In this document: positions 34,380 to 45,490 of the stretch, piece after piece
Layout of the letters: every line of letters starts with the position of its first letter
How positions within the stretch are numbered: the first letter of the stretch is position 1
Assembly (NCBI GenBank): GCA_034096865.1
Contig: JAWQFJ010000544.1
Coordinates: forward strand, 141,923-205,922
Length of the DNA: 64,000 bases
From: Theodoxus fluviatilis
Lineage: Eukaryota > Mollusca > Gastropoda > Cycloneritida > Neritidae
Reading direction: 5' to 3'
Position numbers and translations under genes: made by a program
The notes under the pieces: generated by a model
Seen by the model: the letters and a program-made list of their open reading frames with translations, nothing else
Database searches by the model: none
Told to the model about the DNA's origin: nothing

Positions 34380-35336
34380 CAGACCTGCCAACCCACCATC
34401 CTGCCAAAGAGTAGCATCCAGAGCTTTTTGGAGTAGCATTTAAGAAATAGGCGTAGCACACACGCACAAGAAGGAAAATGGCGATGTTTGCGCAGGCGCG
34501 AAGCGCTGAACCGCCGGTGTGAAGCGGGGGGGGGGGGGGGCTGTCAAGACGCTGAGCGCTGAACCGTCGGCGTGAAGTGGGGGGGGAGGGGGGGGTTTCT
34601 ACATGACGGTTAAAAGTTCAGTGGCCTCGCGTGATCTGCTGCACTGATGGGTACATTGTGTTCCACAAGGAACGATGTGAACAAACATTCTGCTAAAATG
34701 ACTGATTGATCGTCCTCTGCTGCAGTCGCTGGCTTGAAATACGCAGTGAGCGGTTTGCTCGGCTTTTCCGCGGCTTTCTTCTTGTGTGTCGCAGTACGCA
34801 CATGTTTCTCTATGTCAAACCGTGAGCAATCGAAAAATCGGTCTGACAGTGCGTGCATCTTGCGGCTGAGGAGCTATTTGCAGATCTGACCATACGTGGA
34901 TACTCCTTGGTGTAGTCTGCTTTAAAGTGCTGACAACTGGGTCGAGACTTTCGTGCCTTCTTTGGGGGAGTAGCAGCGAGATCGACAGCGGGCGTCTTTC
35001 GCTTCGATGCCATTTTTGCGGTCAAACAACTGCGCTTCGGGTGTTTAAAGCATATCCGCACGGGGGTGGGGGTGGGGGGGGTGGGGTGTGTGTGTGTTAA
35101 AACGCAACGCGATTGGTCGGTTACAGTACACAATTCGACGTGAAGGTCAAAAGGTAAGTTCGAGGCTGCCACGCGGGTCGCTCGCTTTTTCATGAATGGA
35201 TTTTTTTTTAAGGTCTTAAAAAAAAATTCACGGCATTTTTTTTTAAAGCGTTGTTTTTACGGACGAGCGTAGCAGCGTAGCAAGCATGTCGAAATCGTAG
35301 CATGCTACGCCTAAATCGTAGCACTTGGCAGGTCTG
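34380..35336 (-). mobile_element. hAT-like element A1 with decayed zinc-finger gene
   Basis: The ends are CAGACCTGCCAA and TTGGCAGGTCTG, inverted. The flanks are AATGTA on both sides (34374-34379 and 35337-35342), a perfect 6-bp duplication. The minus strand encodes a fragmented protein starting MASKRKTPAVDLAATPPKK, then a zinc-finger half, ARCTHCQTDFSIAHG, and in a shifted frame FDIEKHVRTATHKKKA, the His half of the finger. This is the same organisation as the ORF at 45685-46431. Only the N-terminus is present, so it is non-autonomous. G-runs at 34527-34540 and 34579-34596 interrupt it. Confidence 0.85.
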
Positions 35337-35342
35337 AATGTA

Positions 35343-36172
35343 ACACTAACAGTATTGCAAATTTCAACTCCACCTGATCAAGGCATTTCCAATACTACCA
35401 CCTAATAGCAAGCACCACAGCAGCAAATGTTAACACTATAATGCTAATTATTCGGTACTCCATCTTGCTTAGAGTTAAATGTCCGCACAATTTGATAGTA
35501 ACCTCATGTTGTCTCCATCACTGGCTTTCTCTGCAGAAAGGTTTGTGGTTCTTCACCTAGGACATTGGAGATTGAGTTCACTTCTTGTCATCAGGTAAAT
35601 GCAAAGAGTAGCATTTGGTGGGCATGGCAAAAAGAGATGGGCTCATGTTTCAGAACTCCGGTTCAGTATGTAATTATGAGCTTGAGCAGTGGTGATTTCT
35701 ATCTGCCTTGTGAGACAACAGACTGCACCTGTTGAGCCAGTGGTTCTGGAAGAAAAATGGCTGCAATTCTCCAGGCACCAAGTCTAAATATTCAACTTCT
35801 GCTGCTGAACATCCATCCCCCATATCTCTCATTCTTTGTCAGAGCTTTGGAAACTTCAGTCCAATAAATTTTCTCCTTCTCCTTCTGAGGCCAACAGATG
35901 GCACATCATTCTAGCCATCACTTTACATTGTTGTCAAGATTATATCTACTAGCTGGAGCAGTCCGCCATTGTTGTATGATGACTAACGAGCCAAGTTCAA
36001 TCCCTGTCCCTAACTTCTGGCCACCTGGGAAAGGCTGGATGGTTGGAAAGAGCCACCACCCCTAGCCTAAGCACTTGGCTTATGGGAAAATGCCTCATCC
36101 CTTTCAGTTGCAGCACAGCTTGAAGACTTCCCTTCCTTCAATAGAACTCTTAATAAATGAGGATGAGTCATC
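35343..36172. other. Non-coding stretch in a gene intron
   Basis: This lies between the A1 element and the gapped region, inside the large intron 34268-42147 of the Gln-rich gene. Nothing is recognised. Confidence 0.4.
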
Positions 36173-37217
36173 TTAAATGCCAAAATGGCTGCCTCTTCTT
36201 TCTGTCTTCAAATGTCTTGCAGTGATGTCATGTCCATCCTTGTGTGCAGTACTGACATNNNNNNNNNNNNNNNNNNNNNNGGGGGGGGAGGGGGGTAAGG
36301 GGGGGGTAGGGAGCGGAGGTTTCATAGAACTAAAAGGAAGTCCATCTTGAGAAGATTTTAAGCTGATGGGAGAGGCTCTAGCTCTGAACCCTGAGAAGTC
36401 GAATGGGTGTCTATGCACTGCAGCTTGTGAGTTGCTGACTGGGGGCCAAACTGATGGATGGAGTGGATAATTGGAAGAGGCCACAAATTTTGTGGCACAT
36501 GAAAAGTCAGGATGAAAAGAAGAGCCAGGCTTTGGCTGTCCAACATCATCTTGCTCTTGCATGGTAATGGAATGATGCCACCCCTGCTGATTTTGGTCCT
36601 GATGCAGGCTTTGCTCCGATATCTGTGGCTTTAGGCTGGTTGTCAAAACAGTTGCTTGCATATCCACAGCACCCATTAAGCCTTGGTCGTTGCTTGGAAA
36701 CAGCAAGGCACTGTAATGATTTTCATTTCTTGGTCTTGAGTTTTTCACCTTGCCTGGAAGCATTTGCCTCAATGTTGGAACAGAGATTGTTCACCTGCAG
36801 GCGTCATCAAGCTCTGGTCTGTGTTTCTTTGGTGGAGTGGCACATGTATGGCATGGATGGATCCTGAACAATCATCGTGACTTGAAGCAGCTTGGTCTGC
36901 TGCTGCCACGAATGCTGCAAAACCTTGGTGAGACACCTGCTGCTGTACCTGCATGTGCCCAGCACGATCACCCAAAACAAAGTTTTTAATCCAGAAAGCC
37001 CAACCCCAATTGGCAAAGCCAGCCTCTGATCTCTACCTTCTGGCTGATCAATGCTGGCATATGAGGGGGGTTCGTGGTGATGAATTTCAGAAGTTCTCAT
37101 TTGAGAAAGATCATTTTCAAAGCTGAGTTTTTTGTAGGTGGAATCAAACTCAGTTTTAGCATGATTATTATCATTGGGTCTCGAGTCCTGAAAAGGTCCA
37201 TAGGAGATTTTGTGCAT
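36173..37217 (-). pseudogene. Coding-like but broken minus-strand sequence
   Basis: Two long minus-strand frames follow each other. The upper one (37217-36807) contains KTEFDSTYKKLSFENDLSQM and HHHEPPSYASIDQPEGRDQ. The lower one (36772-36173) contains KPGSSFHPDFSCATKFVA and HPSVWPPVSNSQ and runs across an N gap. A third frame overlaps the junction with a Gln-rich segment. The composition is protein-like but the frame shifts at least once. A possible acceptor, TTTTCAG near 37197, is in phase 0, which does not fit the flanking gene exons. I read it as a decayed gene or a misassembled exon; its family is unknown. Confidence 0.35.
36259..36280. other. Assembly gap (N run)
   Basis: Twenty-two N characters sit next to a G-run, inside the broken coding-like sequence. 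Confidence 1.
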
Positions 37218-37266
37218 TGTTATCGAAAGACTGTTTCTTTTGTGGTGTGGGTGTTCATTTTGTATA

Positions 37267-37646
37267 CAGACCTGCCAAATGCTACGCTTTAGGCGTAGTA
37301 TGTTACGCTTTCGACACGCTTGCTACGCTGCTACGCTTGTCCATAAAAACTACGCTTTTCCCGTGTGCTTGAACTTTTGACCGTGATGGAGAACACCCCC
37401 CCCCCCCCCCCCCCGCTTTCACGCCGCGCCGGTGCAGCTTATCACGCCGCCTTTGCAGCCTTATCTCTTCTCTCCCTCCCTCCCCCCCCCCCCCCCCACT
37501 TTCAGGCCGCCGGTTCAGCTTATCACGCCGCCTTCACAGCCTTATCTCTTCCCCCCCCCCCAACCTCTGCTACGCCTATTCCTTCAATGCTACTCCAGAT
37601 AGCTCTGGATGCTACTCTTTGGCATGATGGTGGGTTGGCAGGTCTG
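37267..37646. mobile_element. hAT-like element A2, short non-coding copy
   Basis: It starts CAGACCTGCCAAATGCTACG and ends TTGGCAGGTCTG, the same terminal repeats as element A1. The flanks are TGTATA on both sides (37261-37266 and 37647-37652). Internal sequence shares GCTACGC-type strings with the right end of A1 and has two C-runs. At 380 bp it is a MITE-sized deletion derivative without coding capacity. Confidence 0.9.
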
Positions 37647-37652
37647 TGTATA

Positions 37653-38460
37653 ATTGATGTCAAGAACTGTTTGACATCTGAAACCAAAGCAAGGGAAAAG
37701 TCAGTCAACAGACCTGAATAAAAATTGGTGTAATCAGATATTACAATTATCTTTAATTTATTCACCACAATTACTGCAACTGAAACTTTCAAATGCTGAA
37801 TTACTCACTTTTCCTATATATCACTTCTCGGCCCTATCATGTTTGCACACAGCTACAACCAAAATTGCTACCATGCAACATGTAGGCATATCCTTCAACA
37901 AGTAATTTCATATGATGAATCAGTGGTAAATATGAAATGTTTAATACTGAAAAGCAGTTTTTTCAAGACACTAACAGGGCAGTTCAAATTATGCCCTTAT
38001 GAAATAATACATGCTTCAAATAAGAATGATTTGTTACTCTAGCTCTTGGAATTGGCATCATTTTCAACAGTTCTTCCTATGATACCTTTTCACCTGCAGG
38101 AACAGATGTTTTGAGTGTTCACCTTCCACTCTCATTACATGCCCTAATAGCTCGAGCACTGAGTACTGAGTAGGCTACTCTTTTAATGTTGAACTCTTCT
38201 TTTTTCTTCTTCATCACATTTATTACTTTATTTTTCTTCTTATTTAAAAACAAGTATATCAAATGTCATTGTATCATTTCATCAGACAGATTTAAGTATG
38301 TTATCATACACTATGGTGCCTGTTACCAAGTATATACTGTCAGTTCTAGCAAGCAAACGAAACGGTGAGCACAATCACGTAGAAGAGGAAACAAGTGCAG
38401 AGGAAACTCAAGCATCTGAAGCATCTACACCATGGAGAGAAGGCCTATGCATTTTGAATC

Positions 38461-38493
<33 letters not shown>

Positions 38494-39006
38494 GCCACAA
38501 ACATACACAGAGGTTTCACCATTTAATAATTGACTTAGCTATGATGTTTCAAGCTATGATCTTTCCACTATATATCACAACCAGTCAAATACAACAATAC
38601 CCCATGCCGTCAATCTGTAGCTTCGATTCAAAAACAGTGGTCACAAGCACTATCTTTAACCATCATATAAGAAAAGTCATACTGCTTTCCTACAATGCTT
38701 TTATTCTTACAATCTCTTCCTCCAATCTGAAGTTCAAATAAACGAAACAAACTCCTGTTTTGCTTATCTGGTGCACTACCCACAAGAGCCTTCAAGGCTG
38801 CTGAGGCAAGGGAGTTAACTTCTGCTCTCCCAAACGTCACCAGCGATAACCACAGGTTGATGCAAGGACAAGCTTCTACCACAAGTTAATTTTGTACCAA
38901 AAGTTAATTTTGTATGATTTCATACAAGTTTACCTTTATGACACAATTAAAGCTAATACTGTTGAACCAATGCTATTGAATGGACCACCGCTGCCAACAA
39001 CCTCTT
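37653..39006. other. Non-coding intronic stretch
   Basis: No gene is supported. A C-run of about 29 bases lies at 38462-38490. Confidence 0.5.
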
Positions 39007-39860
39007 AACAAGAAGGGCAAAGCCCATACGACTCACATGCTTGACCTTGACCTTTATATGACCTTGACCTTCAGGTGACCTTCAAGGTCAAGGTCAAACA
39101 ACTAAACCTACCAATGACATCATACACAAAGAAATGCTTTACACATTTTTCCTACCAAAATACATTTGACCTTGACCCAAGATCAAGGTCATCCAAGGTC
39201 ATGCAACACAAAGCTGTTAATTCAAGACATAGGAAGCACAATGGTGCTTATTGGCACTTTCTACCATGAGATATAGTCACTTTTAGTGGTTCACTACCCC
39301 ATTTTGGTCACATTTCATAAGGGTCAAAGTGACCTTGACCTTGATGATATGTGAACAAATGTGTCTCATGATGAAAGTATAACATGTGCCCCACATAATT
39401 ATTAAGTTTGAAACAGTTATCTTCCATAGTTCAGGGTCAAGGTCACTTCAAAATATGTATACAATCCAACTTTGAAGAGCTCCTGTGACCTTGACCTTGA
39501 AGCAAGGTCAACCAAACTGGTATCAAAAGATAGGGCTTGCTTTGACCTATATACCACTTGTAGCTAAGGTTGCCATTCTCAATAACGTGGGAGAAAATTG
39601 GGAAAATGTGAAAAATGACTGTTTTTGAGACCACATTTATGGCTCCTGTGACCTTGACCTTGGAGCAAGGTCAAGTCACTATGTATGTTTTTTGAGGCCT
39701 TGTCATCATACACCATCATGCCACATTTGGTGTTGATAGACTTAATAGTCTCCGAGAAAAATCCAACGTTTAAGTTTTTTACGCCCGGACGCCCGGACGG
39801 ACGGACGGACGACATGGCTCAGTACATAGACTCACTTTTGCTTTGCATGTGAGTCAAAAA
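39007..39860 (+). repeat. Interspersed repeat with AGGTCA half-sites, copy 2
   Basis: The same element as at 17881-18716, with start AACAAGAAGGGCAAAGCCC and end GTGAGTCAAAAA. Counting TGACCTTGA and TCAAGGTCA, overlapping cases included, I see about twelve sites. The (CGGA)n tract before the terminal hairpin is longer here. Confidence 0.93.
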
Positions 39861-39963
39861 CTTGTCCATCCAAACCTTTCTGCTTCTGGAATAGCCATTT
39901 GAGTTGGTTTGTCTTCTTTGTAATTGAACAATCTGCCCTCACGAGAGAAACATTTCAACAACA

Positions 39964-40809
39964 AACAAGAAGGGCAAAGCCCATACGACTCACATGCTTG
40001 ACCTTGACCTTTATATGACCTTGACCTTCAGGTGACCTTCAAGGTCAAGGTCAAACAACTAAACCTACCAATGACATCATACACAAAGAAATGCTTTACA
40101 CATTTTTCCTACCAAAATACATGTGACCTTGACCCAAGGTCAAGGTCATCCAAGGTCATGCAACACAAAGCTGTTAATTCAAGGCATAGGAAGCACAGTG
40201 GTGCTTATTGGCACTTTCTACCATAAGATATAGTCACTTTTAGTGGTTCACTACCCCATTTTGGTCACATTTCATAAGGGTCAAAGTGACCTTGACCTTG
40301 ATGATATGTGAACAAATGTGTCTCATGATGAAAGTATAACATGTGCCCCACATAATTATTAAGTTTGAAACAGTTATCTTCCATAGTTCAGGGTCAAGGT
40401 CACTTCAAAATATGTATACAATCCAACTTTGAAGAGCTCCTGTGACCTTGACCTTGAAGCAAGGTCAACCAAACTGGTATCAAAAGATAGGGCTTGCTTT
40501 GACCTATATACCACTTGTAGCTAAGGTCGCCATTCTCAATAACGTGGGAGAAAATTGGGAAAATGTGAAAAATGACTGTTTTTGAGACCACATTTATGGC
40601 TCCTGTGACCTTGACCTTGAAGCAAGGTCAAGTCACTATGTATGTTTTTTGAGGCCTTGTCATCATACACCATCATGCCACATTTGGTGTTGATAGACTT
40701 AATAGTCTCCGAGAAAAATCCAACGTTTAAGTTTTTTACGGACGCCCGGACGGACGGACGACACGGCTCAGTACATAGACTCACTTTTGCTTCCCATGTG
40801 AGTCAAAAA
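39964..40809 (+). repeat. Interspersed repeat with AGGTCA half-sites, copy 3
   Basis: This is very close to copy 2, from which it is separated by only 103 bp of unrelated sequence, in the same orientation. Differences are scattered substitutions plus the length of the CGGA tract. Confidence 0.93.
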
Positions 40810-41537
40810 TTACACCACCATATAAACAAATATCTAGGGAGATTAACATTCCAATGATAACAGATGTCCCGAACAATCAGAGCATCATCCTTGTAACCAA
40901 TAGGTCTGGCAGTCTTTCCTTTGGCATTTACTTTAAGTCAATCAAAAGTGAAAGAAGTGACTCATAATGCAGTTTTTCTGTACAAAGAATGATGACCCAG
41001 AGTTCCAGTCCAACTCCAAAATAAAACTGTTTAAACAAAATTTCAAACCAAACTTATGATATGACATTTCTTTTTGTGTGTGTGTGTGCACTTAGGTTGA
41101 ACTTTTGTCACAAACCCCTCTTTATCAAGGATCTTTTCCATAAACTGGAGATGATATCATCATGACAAGTTGTGAATTTCATACCTTACAATTCGTGGCA
41201 GAATACCAAGGTTGAAACATCAATGCACCAACCTTTGCTGCATGTAAATGTTTCTATATGATCCCTGAGCAATAGTCCGAATTGTTCAGACAGGTAGGAG
41301 GGGAAAGACCCAATGAACAGGTCAGTATTTTCATATAAGTATCAGGATCCACTAGAGATGAGAACAACTTATGACGGAAAACTCTTAATTCCCTTAACTT
41401 ATAGGAGTCGCATCACGAAATATCTCGTGATGCGCTTGCAAAGTTCTCCCTTTCTGCTATAACGGTCTAAGGGAGGTAAATCTTGTTAACCTATATAGCT
41501 GAAGGAATTTGTAAGCAGATTTACTTCCCTTTAGAAA
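40810..41537. other. Non-coding intronic stretch
   Basis: No gene is supported. A short palindrome, CATCACGAAATATCTCGTGATG, spans 41411-41432. Confidence 0.5.
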
Positions 41538-42050
41538 ATCTTTTCGACTGATGATCAGAAATTGTAACCTTTGTCCGTGTGGTGTGTGTGTTGACAAAAA
41601 TGCGGGAAAGCGTACTGCAAAACCTTTGTTCTTCCAATTTTATTAACATATACTTTGATTTGGTTGATTGCTAGCCTCCATCTGCTTGTATTTGTCTGTA
41701 CTAAACGTTTGTACACATTTGCATTACTTGGATATTGACATTTAAAGTTTCTCATTTTCTAGGCGGTTGTATGCTTCCCATAACAGCTAGTGAACTGGGT
41801 TTTTTTCCCTACTTTTTCATTTTTGTGCATGTACACACTCAATTCTATGGTTTGTAATTCATAATTAGCATTTTTAGTCATTTAGATCATTCTTTGAATG
41901 TAAAGAGTAAAAAACAAGCTTTCATTCGATAAATAATTTGAATTGTTACCTTATGCCTTTGTATCTTTATTATATTTTTGAAAATGCATGAAAAACTTAC
42001 GATCCAGAACTATCACAATATTTAGCCACGACTCCATTGAGTTAATTACT
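41538..42050 (-). repeat. Interspersed repeat B, copy 1
   Basis: This is the reverse complement of 46712-47224 over its whole length, with shared blocks such as TCGACTGATGATC, AAACGTTT plus GTACA, and the end CACGACTCCA. It has no coding capacity. It lies in the intron next to the exon at 42148. Confidence 0.85.
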
Positions 42051-42147
42051 TCCACTAAATGCAAGTGCTTTTTCGTCCTCAGCAAGTGTTCCACAATAAG
42101 TGGCAAAGCTGAGAGTCCAGCAGATACAGGTAGATACTGACACTCAC

Positions 42148-42411
42148 CCAGGGTTTCCACAAGGTCTTTGAAAGGCTCGGGTGTGTCCTTTGTGGGTGGG
42201 AAGGGCACTGCTGGGGCAGGGGATGGCTCCATGGGAGCGGGAGCAGCAGCGGCAGGTTTGGCCACAGGTGCTGGGGGCTCCAGGCTGGGCGGCTGTATCG
42301 ACACCACTTCACCTGTGCTCACCTCCAAGCTGTTCAGCTCCCCACCCACCTCTGTCTCACTGGGCACCTCCTCCACCACCTTCACCTCCTCAATGGTTTC
42401 TCCTGAGCTCA
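42148..42411 (-). CDS. Pro/Ala/Glu-rich exon of the Gln-rich nuclear protein
   Basis: The exon starts after TGCTTGCAG and ends before GTGAGTG. It encodes SSGETIEEVKVVEEVPSETE, an acidic run, then a Pro/Ala-rich stretch (PPSLEPPAPVAKPAAAAPAP) and KDTPEPFKDLVETL. It is probably disordered. It joins 43254-43419 (Val codon) upstream and 34157-34267 (Asp codon) downstream in frame. Confidence 0.85.
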
Positions 42412-43210
42412 CTGCAAGCATGGGACAACACATGGCGCTAGAGACAAACCTTTCCACATATTCATGGCTTATATTAAAACACAGCGACTTGAAAAGAACA
42501 CAACAAACAGCAATATCAACTGTCCTATCTGAGCATGACTGACACCACCCATCAAACCCTCACCCCCCCCCCATATGTTGTCTTCGACAAAAGCGTTGTA
42601 AGTTTTTTTTTAAAAGCTCATTCATCCTCACGGTCATATTATTGTATATTCTTTGAGTGACTATGAGCTCAACTTTGCATATTAAAATAAAATTCTATAT
42701 TCTGCATTCAAAATGAAATGAATACAATCCGACAGTTAGTGCTTTATGAGCATTTTTCATGATGCCACTCATCAAATGATGACTTCAATTTTCTTGGAGA
42801 CATCTGCCAGTAGGAACCTGTGCTGTTGCAAATGACCCCCTCCCCCTGTCTGTGTTCATTGCACAGGACCTGGAAGCCACTTGTTTACAAAGTTTGATGA
42901 CATCAAAGATGCAAGGGGCAGTGCTAGTAGATTTTGTAAAGAAAAAACAATTGTGGACACTAAGTCCATCTCACCAATCTTTTCACTATTTCCATTACTG
43001 TTCTCTCACCTTGTGCGCCAAAGCCAACAGAGAATAAATTCCGAGACAAGTTGCAAAGAATGTTGTGACCTTTTTAAGATTTGCACACCCACATGCACAT
43101 TCATTAACAAGAGAAACACACACACACTATGCACTCACATAACGCATACACACACCTATACACCACACACATGCATGCCTTACAAATGCACGTATGCACG
43201 CACGCACGCA

Positions 43211-43211
<1 letters not shown>

Positions 43212-43250
<39 letters not shown>
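43212..43250. repeat. (CT)n microsatellite at a splice donor
   Basis: About 19 CT repeats on the plus strand, so (GA)n in the pre-mRNA, begin right at the donor GTGAGAGAG of the exon at 43254. Confidence 0.95.
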
Positions 43251-43253
<3 letters not shown>

Positions 43254-43255
<2 letters not shown>

Positions 43256-43419
43256 GGAAGCTCTTGCGATGGAGTCTCAGCAGGTACAGGAATCTCTGGA
43301 CGGACATTTCTTGCTTTCTTTTTCTTCTTCCCTTTCTTTGGGGGCCGGGTAAGTGCCGGGGGCTTGGTCTTCTTCCTGGGACGTTTCTTCACCTCTGCCT
43401 CCTGAGCCCTCAGCTGGTC
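43254..43419 (-). CDS. Lys/Pro-rich basic exon of the Gln-rich nuclear protein
   Basis: The exon starts in frame after CCTTTGCAG and ends before GTGAGAG. It encodes DQLRAQEAEVKKRPRKKTK, PPALTRPPKKGKKKKKARN and VRPEIPVPAETPSQELP. The basic clusters look like nuclear localisation or nucleic-acid-contact sequence. It is the most 5' exon of this gene I can support. Its phase-0 start implies a preceding exon ending on a codon boundary, not found between 43.4 kb and 53.7 kb. Confidence 0.8.
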
Positions 43420-43689
43420 CTGCAAAGGAGGAAAAAGACCACTCTAATCATGCACAATGATGCCAAGTCAAGGCAAATAGAGGAATAAATATTTGTCCAA
43501 TAACAATGAAATGATGATCACCTGATGTCCAAGCAAACACATCTGAATGAAGTATATAATATCTATGAAAACACAAAGCCAAATTAGGCATTTTCAGCCA
43601 CAATGGAAAATGTTCACAGGACACAACAGGCTGGAAGAGTTTAACCAGTGGCAATGCAAATGACTAGACTGCCTGACTCCGTATGGGAA

Positions 43690-45086
43690 AGGGGCAAAGC
43701 TATAGCAGGGGCTGTAATTTGCATTGGAAAGGGCAGCTAACTCCAGAAGGACCTGCTGGGGAGCTCCACAGAGGCTACAGTGAGGCAGTCAGTGGCTGTA
43801 ATTTTATCCCTCCAGGTTTACTGGAGGTCCTACAGACTTTATCTGTCTGTGTGTCTGTCTGTCTGTCTGTCCCGTCTCCACGGCCTATATCTCAAAAACT
43901 ACTGGACGGATTTCCTTGAGATTTTGCACACTGACTGGAAGTTAGGTCCCATTCAATATTATCAAATTTTCAGAATCGAGGTTTTAAAAGAAAGTGACTT
44001 TTTTACATTTTGGTGTTTCAATGAAAACAATTCAACAGACTCCATTTTGCAAAATATGTGACGTCAGCATTTGACGTCGTATAACGTGACGTCATTTGCG
44101 AGTAGAATTTTCAGGATAATGGATTTCTACACTCAGAAGCACCTCCCTCCATAGTCAATAGATGTGAGAGCCTAATCGAGTCAAACTCTTTTCCTACGTT
44201 CACAAAACAGCATTTGGCTTCTTTGTATTATGAACGTCTACCAGCAGACCCAAAAAAGCGATACTACGCTGTGTTGGCGTCAAATTCATTCCATTTGTGA
44301 AACCGGTAAAGTATATGTACCATCTAGATCGTTGCCTTCGCTGGTTAAAAGCCTGGAATGAGGGTGAAAAGGGCACGATTCTAACGCACTTTAGCCAGGC
44401 ACTCTCCAGCCATGAAAATAGACGCCGACACGTGACCCAGATTCTCGCACTCAGCTGCGTGATTCGGGTGTAATACTGCCAATAAACATCGTTAAGCTTA
44501 AGATTACACCCGAATCACACGGACCGTTAAGGTGCATGGAGTACAGTACCGGTCAAAAGTCACAACGACCACCGACACCGACCATTTCAGCCTTCTTCAT
44601 GATGCGTTAGAATCGTGCCGTTGTCATGGTGGAAACGCCTAGCGAACTAACTGAATGTCGACACAATCACTCGGCACTGTTGCACATTTGCAGTCAACGT
44701 AAGATCTCGTACGACGATTTGATTCAAGGCCTAGTGCTAATTGTTTTGATGGTCTGGTCTCAGTGTCACAAAAATATGATGATTTAATCAATCCCTGTCC
44801 CGGATATGTTGGGTACAACGACCATTAATTTTCAGCGTAATGACATCGAGTCAAGCAGAGTTATCTATCCTACTTCAGCAAAACGCTTCGATGTTGAACC
44901 TCTACCAGCAGACGCCAAAATGTGATACTACGAGAAGAATATTGACGTTGATGGGTTAGATCCGTATGAAATACCAAACAGTTCATGCTATCATCCATTT
45001 TTCTACAATTTACAGTGCAAAATACGAACCACGGGGGTTTATGACAAGGTCGTTATAAATGCTTCATATACATACAAGTTTTCAAT
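43690..45086. mobile_element. Interspersed repeat with internal foldback
   Basis: A (TCTG)n tract at 43840-43870 is followed by the widely seen repeat-type phrase AAAACTACTGGACGGATTTC near 43896. Two nested inverted pairs follow. GCACGATTCTAACGCA (about 44377) pairs with TGCGTTAGAATCGTGC (about 44603). GTGATTCGGGTGTAAT (about 44459) pairs with ATTACACCCGAATCAC (about 44504). No coding capacity and no clear ends. Confidence 0.5.
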
Positions 45087-45275
45087 GGCACAGTTGGTAG
45101 AGTATTGGGCTCTTGGTCATGCATGACCAGGTTCGATTCTGTGCTGAAACTTTTTTTTCTTCTCTTTTTTCGAGGGGTTGTGGGTTCGAACCCGACCTGG
45201 TTTTTTGTTTGTGTGTGTGTGCGTTTTTTCCTCCTCTTTTCTCGAGAGGTTGCGGGTTCGAACCCGATCTTCTTT
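45087..45275 (+). repeat. tRNA-derived (SINE-like) sequence with three B-box segments
   Basis: At 45087-45145 the sequence has an A-box-like TGGTAGAGTATTGG, a B-box GGTTCGATTC, and complementary ends (GGCACAG with CTGTGCT). It is only 59 nt, too short for a working tRNA. Two further B-box segments with GGGTTCGAACCCGA follow at about 45182 and 45253, each preceded by a T/C-rich stretch ending TTTTC(T)CGAG. I read it as a tRNA-derived tandem repeat, not a tRNA gene. Confidence 0.6.
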
Positions 45276-45490
45276 TTTTTCTCCAAAACCTGGAGGTTCA
45301 GCGCCAGCGGTTTTTATTTTTATGCACCATCATGTCAATGGACGCCCTAAGAATTACTGCTCATGTAAATTTATGATTGCCAAATTCAAGAGTAACCCCA
45401 TACCTTCACTGTTTGCAAATGAAACCATGACACATTATTTTAATTTAATGCTTTAATTTTTAAAAAGTTATTTTGTCCCTTTTATAAAGC

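Noticed and set aside
36173..37217. A simple in-frame internal exon of the Gln-rich gene
   Set aside because: The possible acceptor is in phase 0 while the neighbouring exons need phase 1, and the frame breaks inside.
39075..40857. Short open frames of 60-80 codons repeated in both AGGTCA copies
   Set aside because: They recur only because the DNA repeat recurs. They are full of the half-site translation (KVKV) and have no start context or domain.
43104..43307. Arg/Glu repeat frame near 43.2 kb
   Set aside because: It translates a (CT)n/(GA)n microsatellite that follows a splice donor.
45087..45145. A functional tRNA gene
   Set aside because: It is only 59 nt, the anticodon arm does not fit, and it is followed by further B-box copies, which points to a tRNA-derived repeat.
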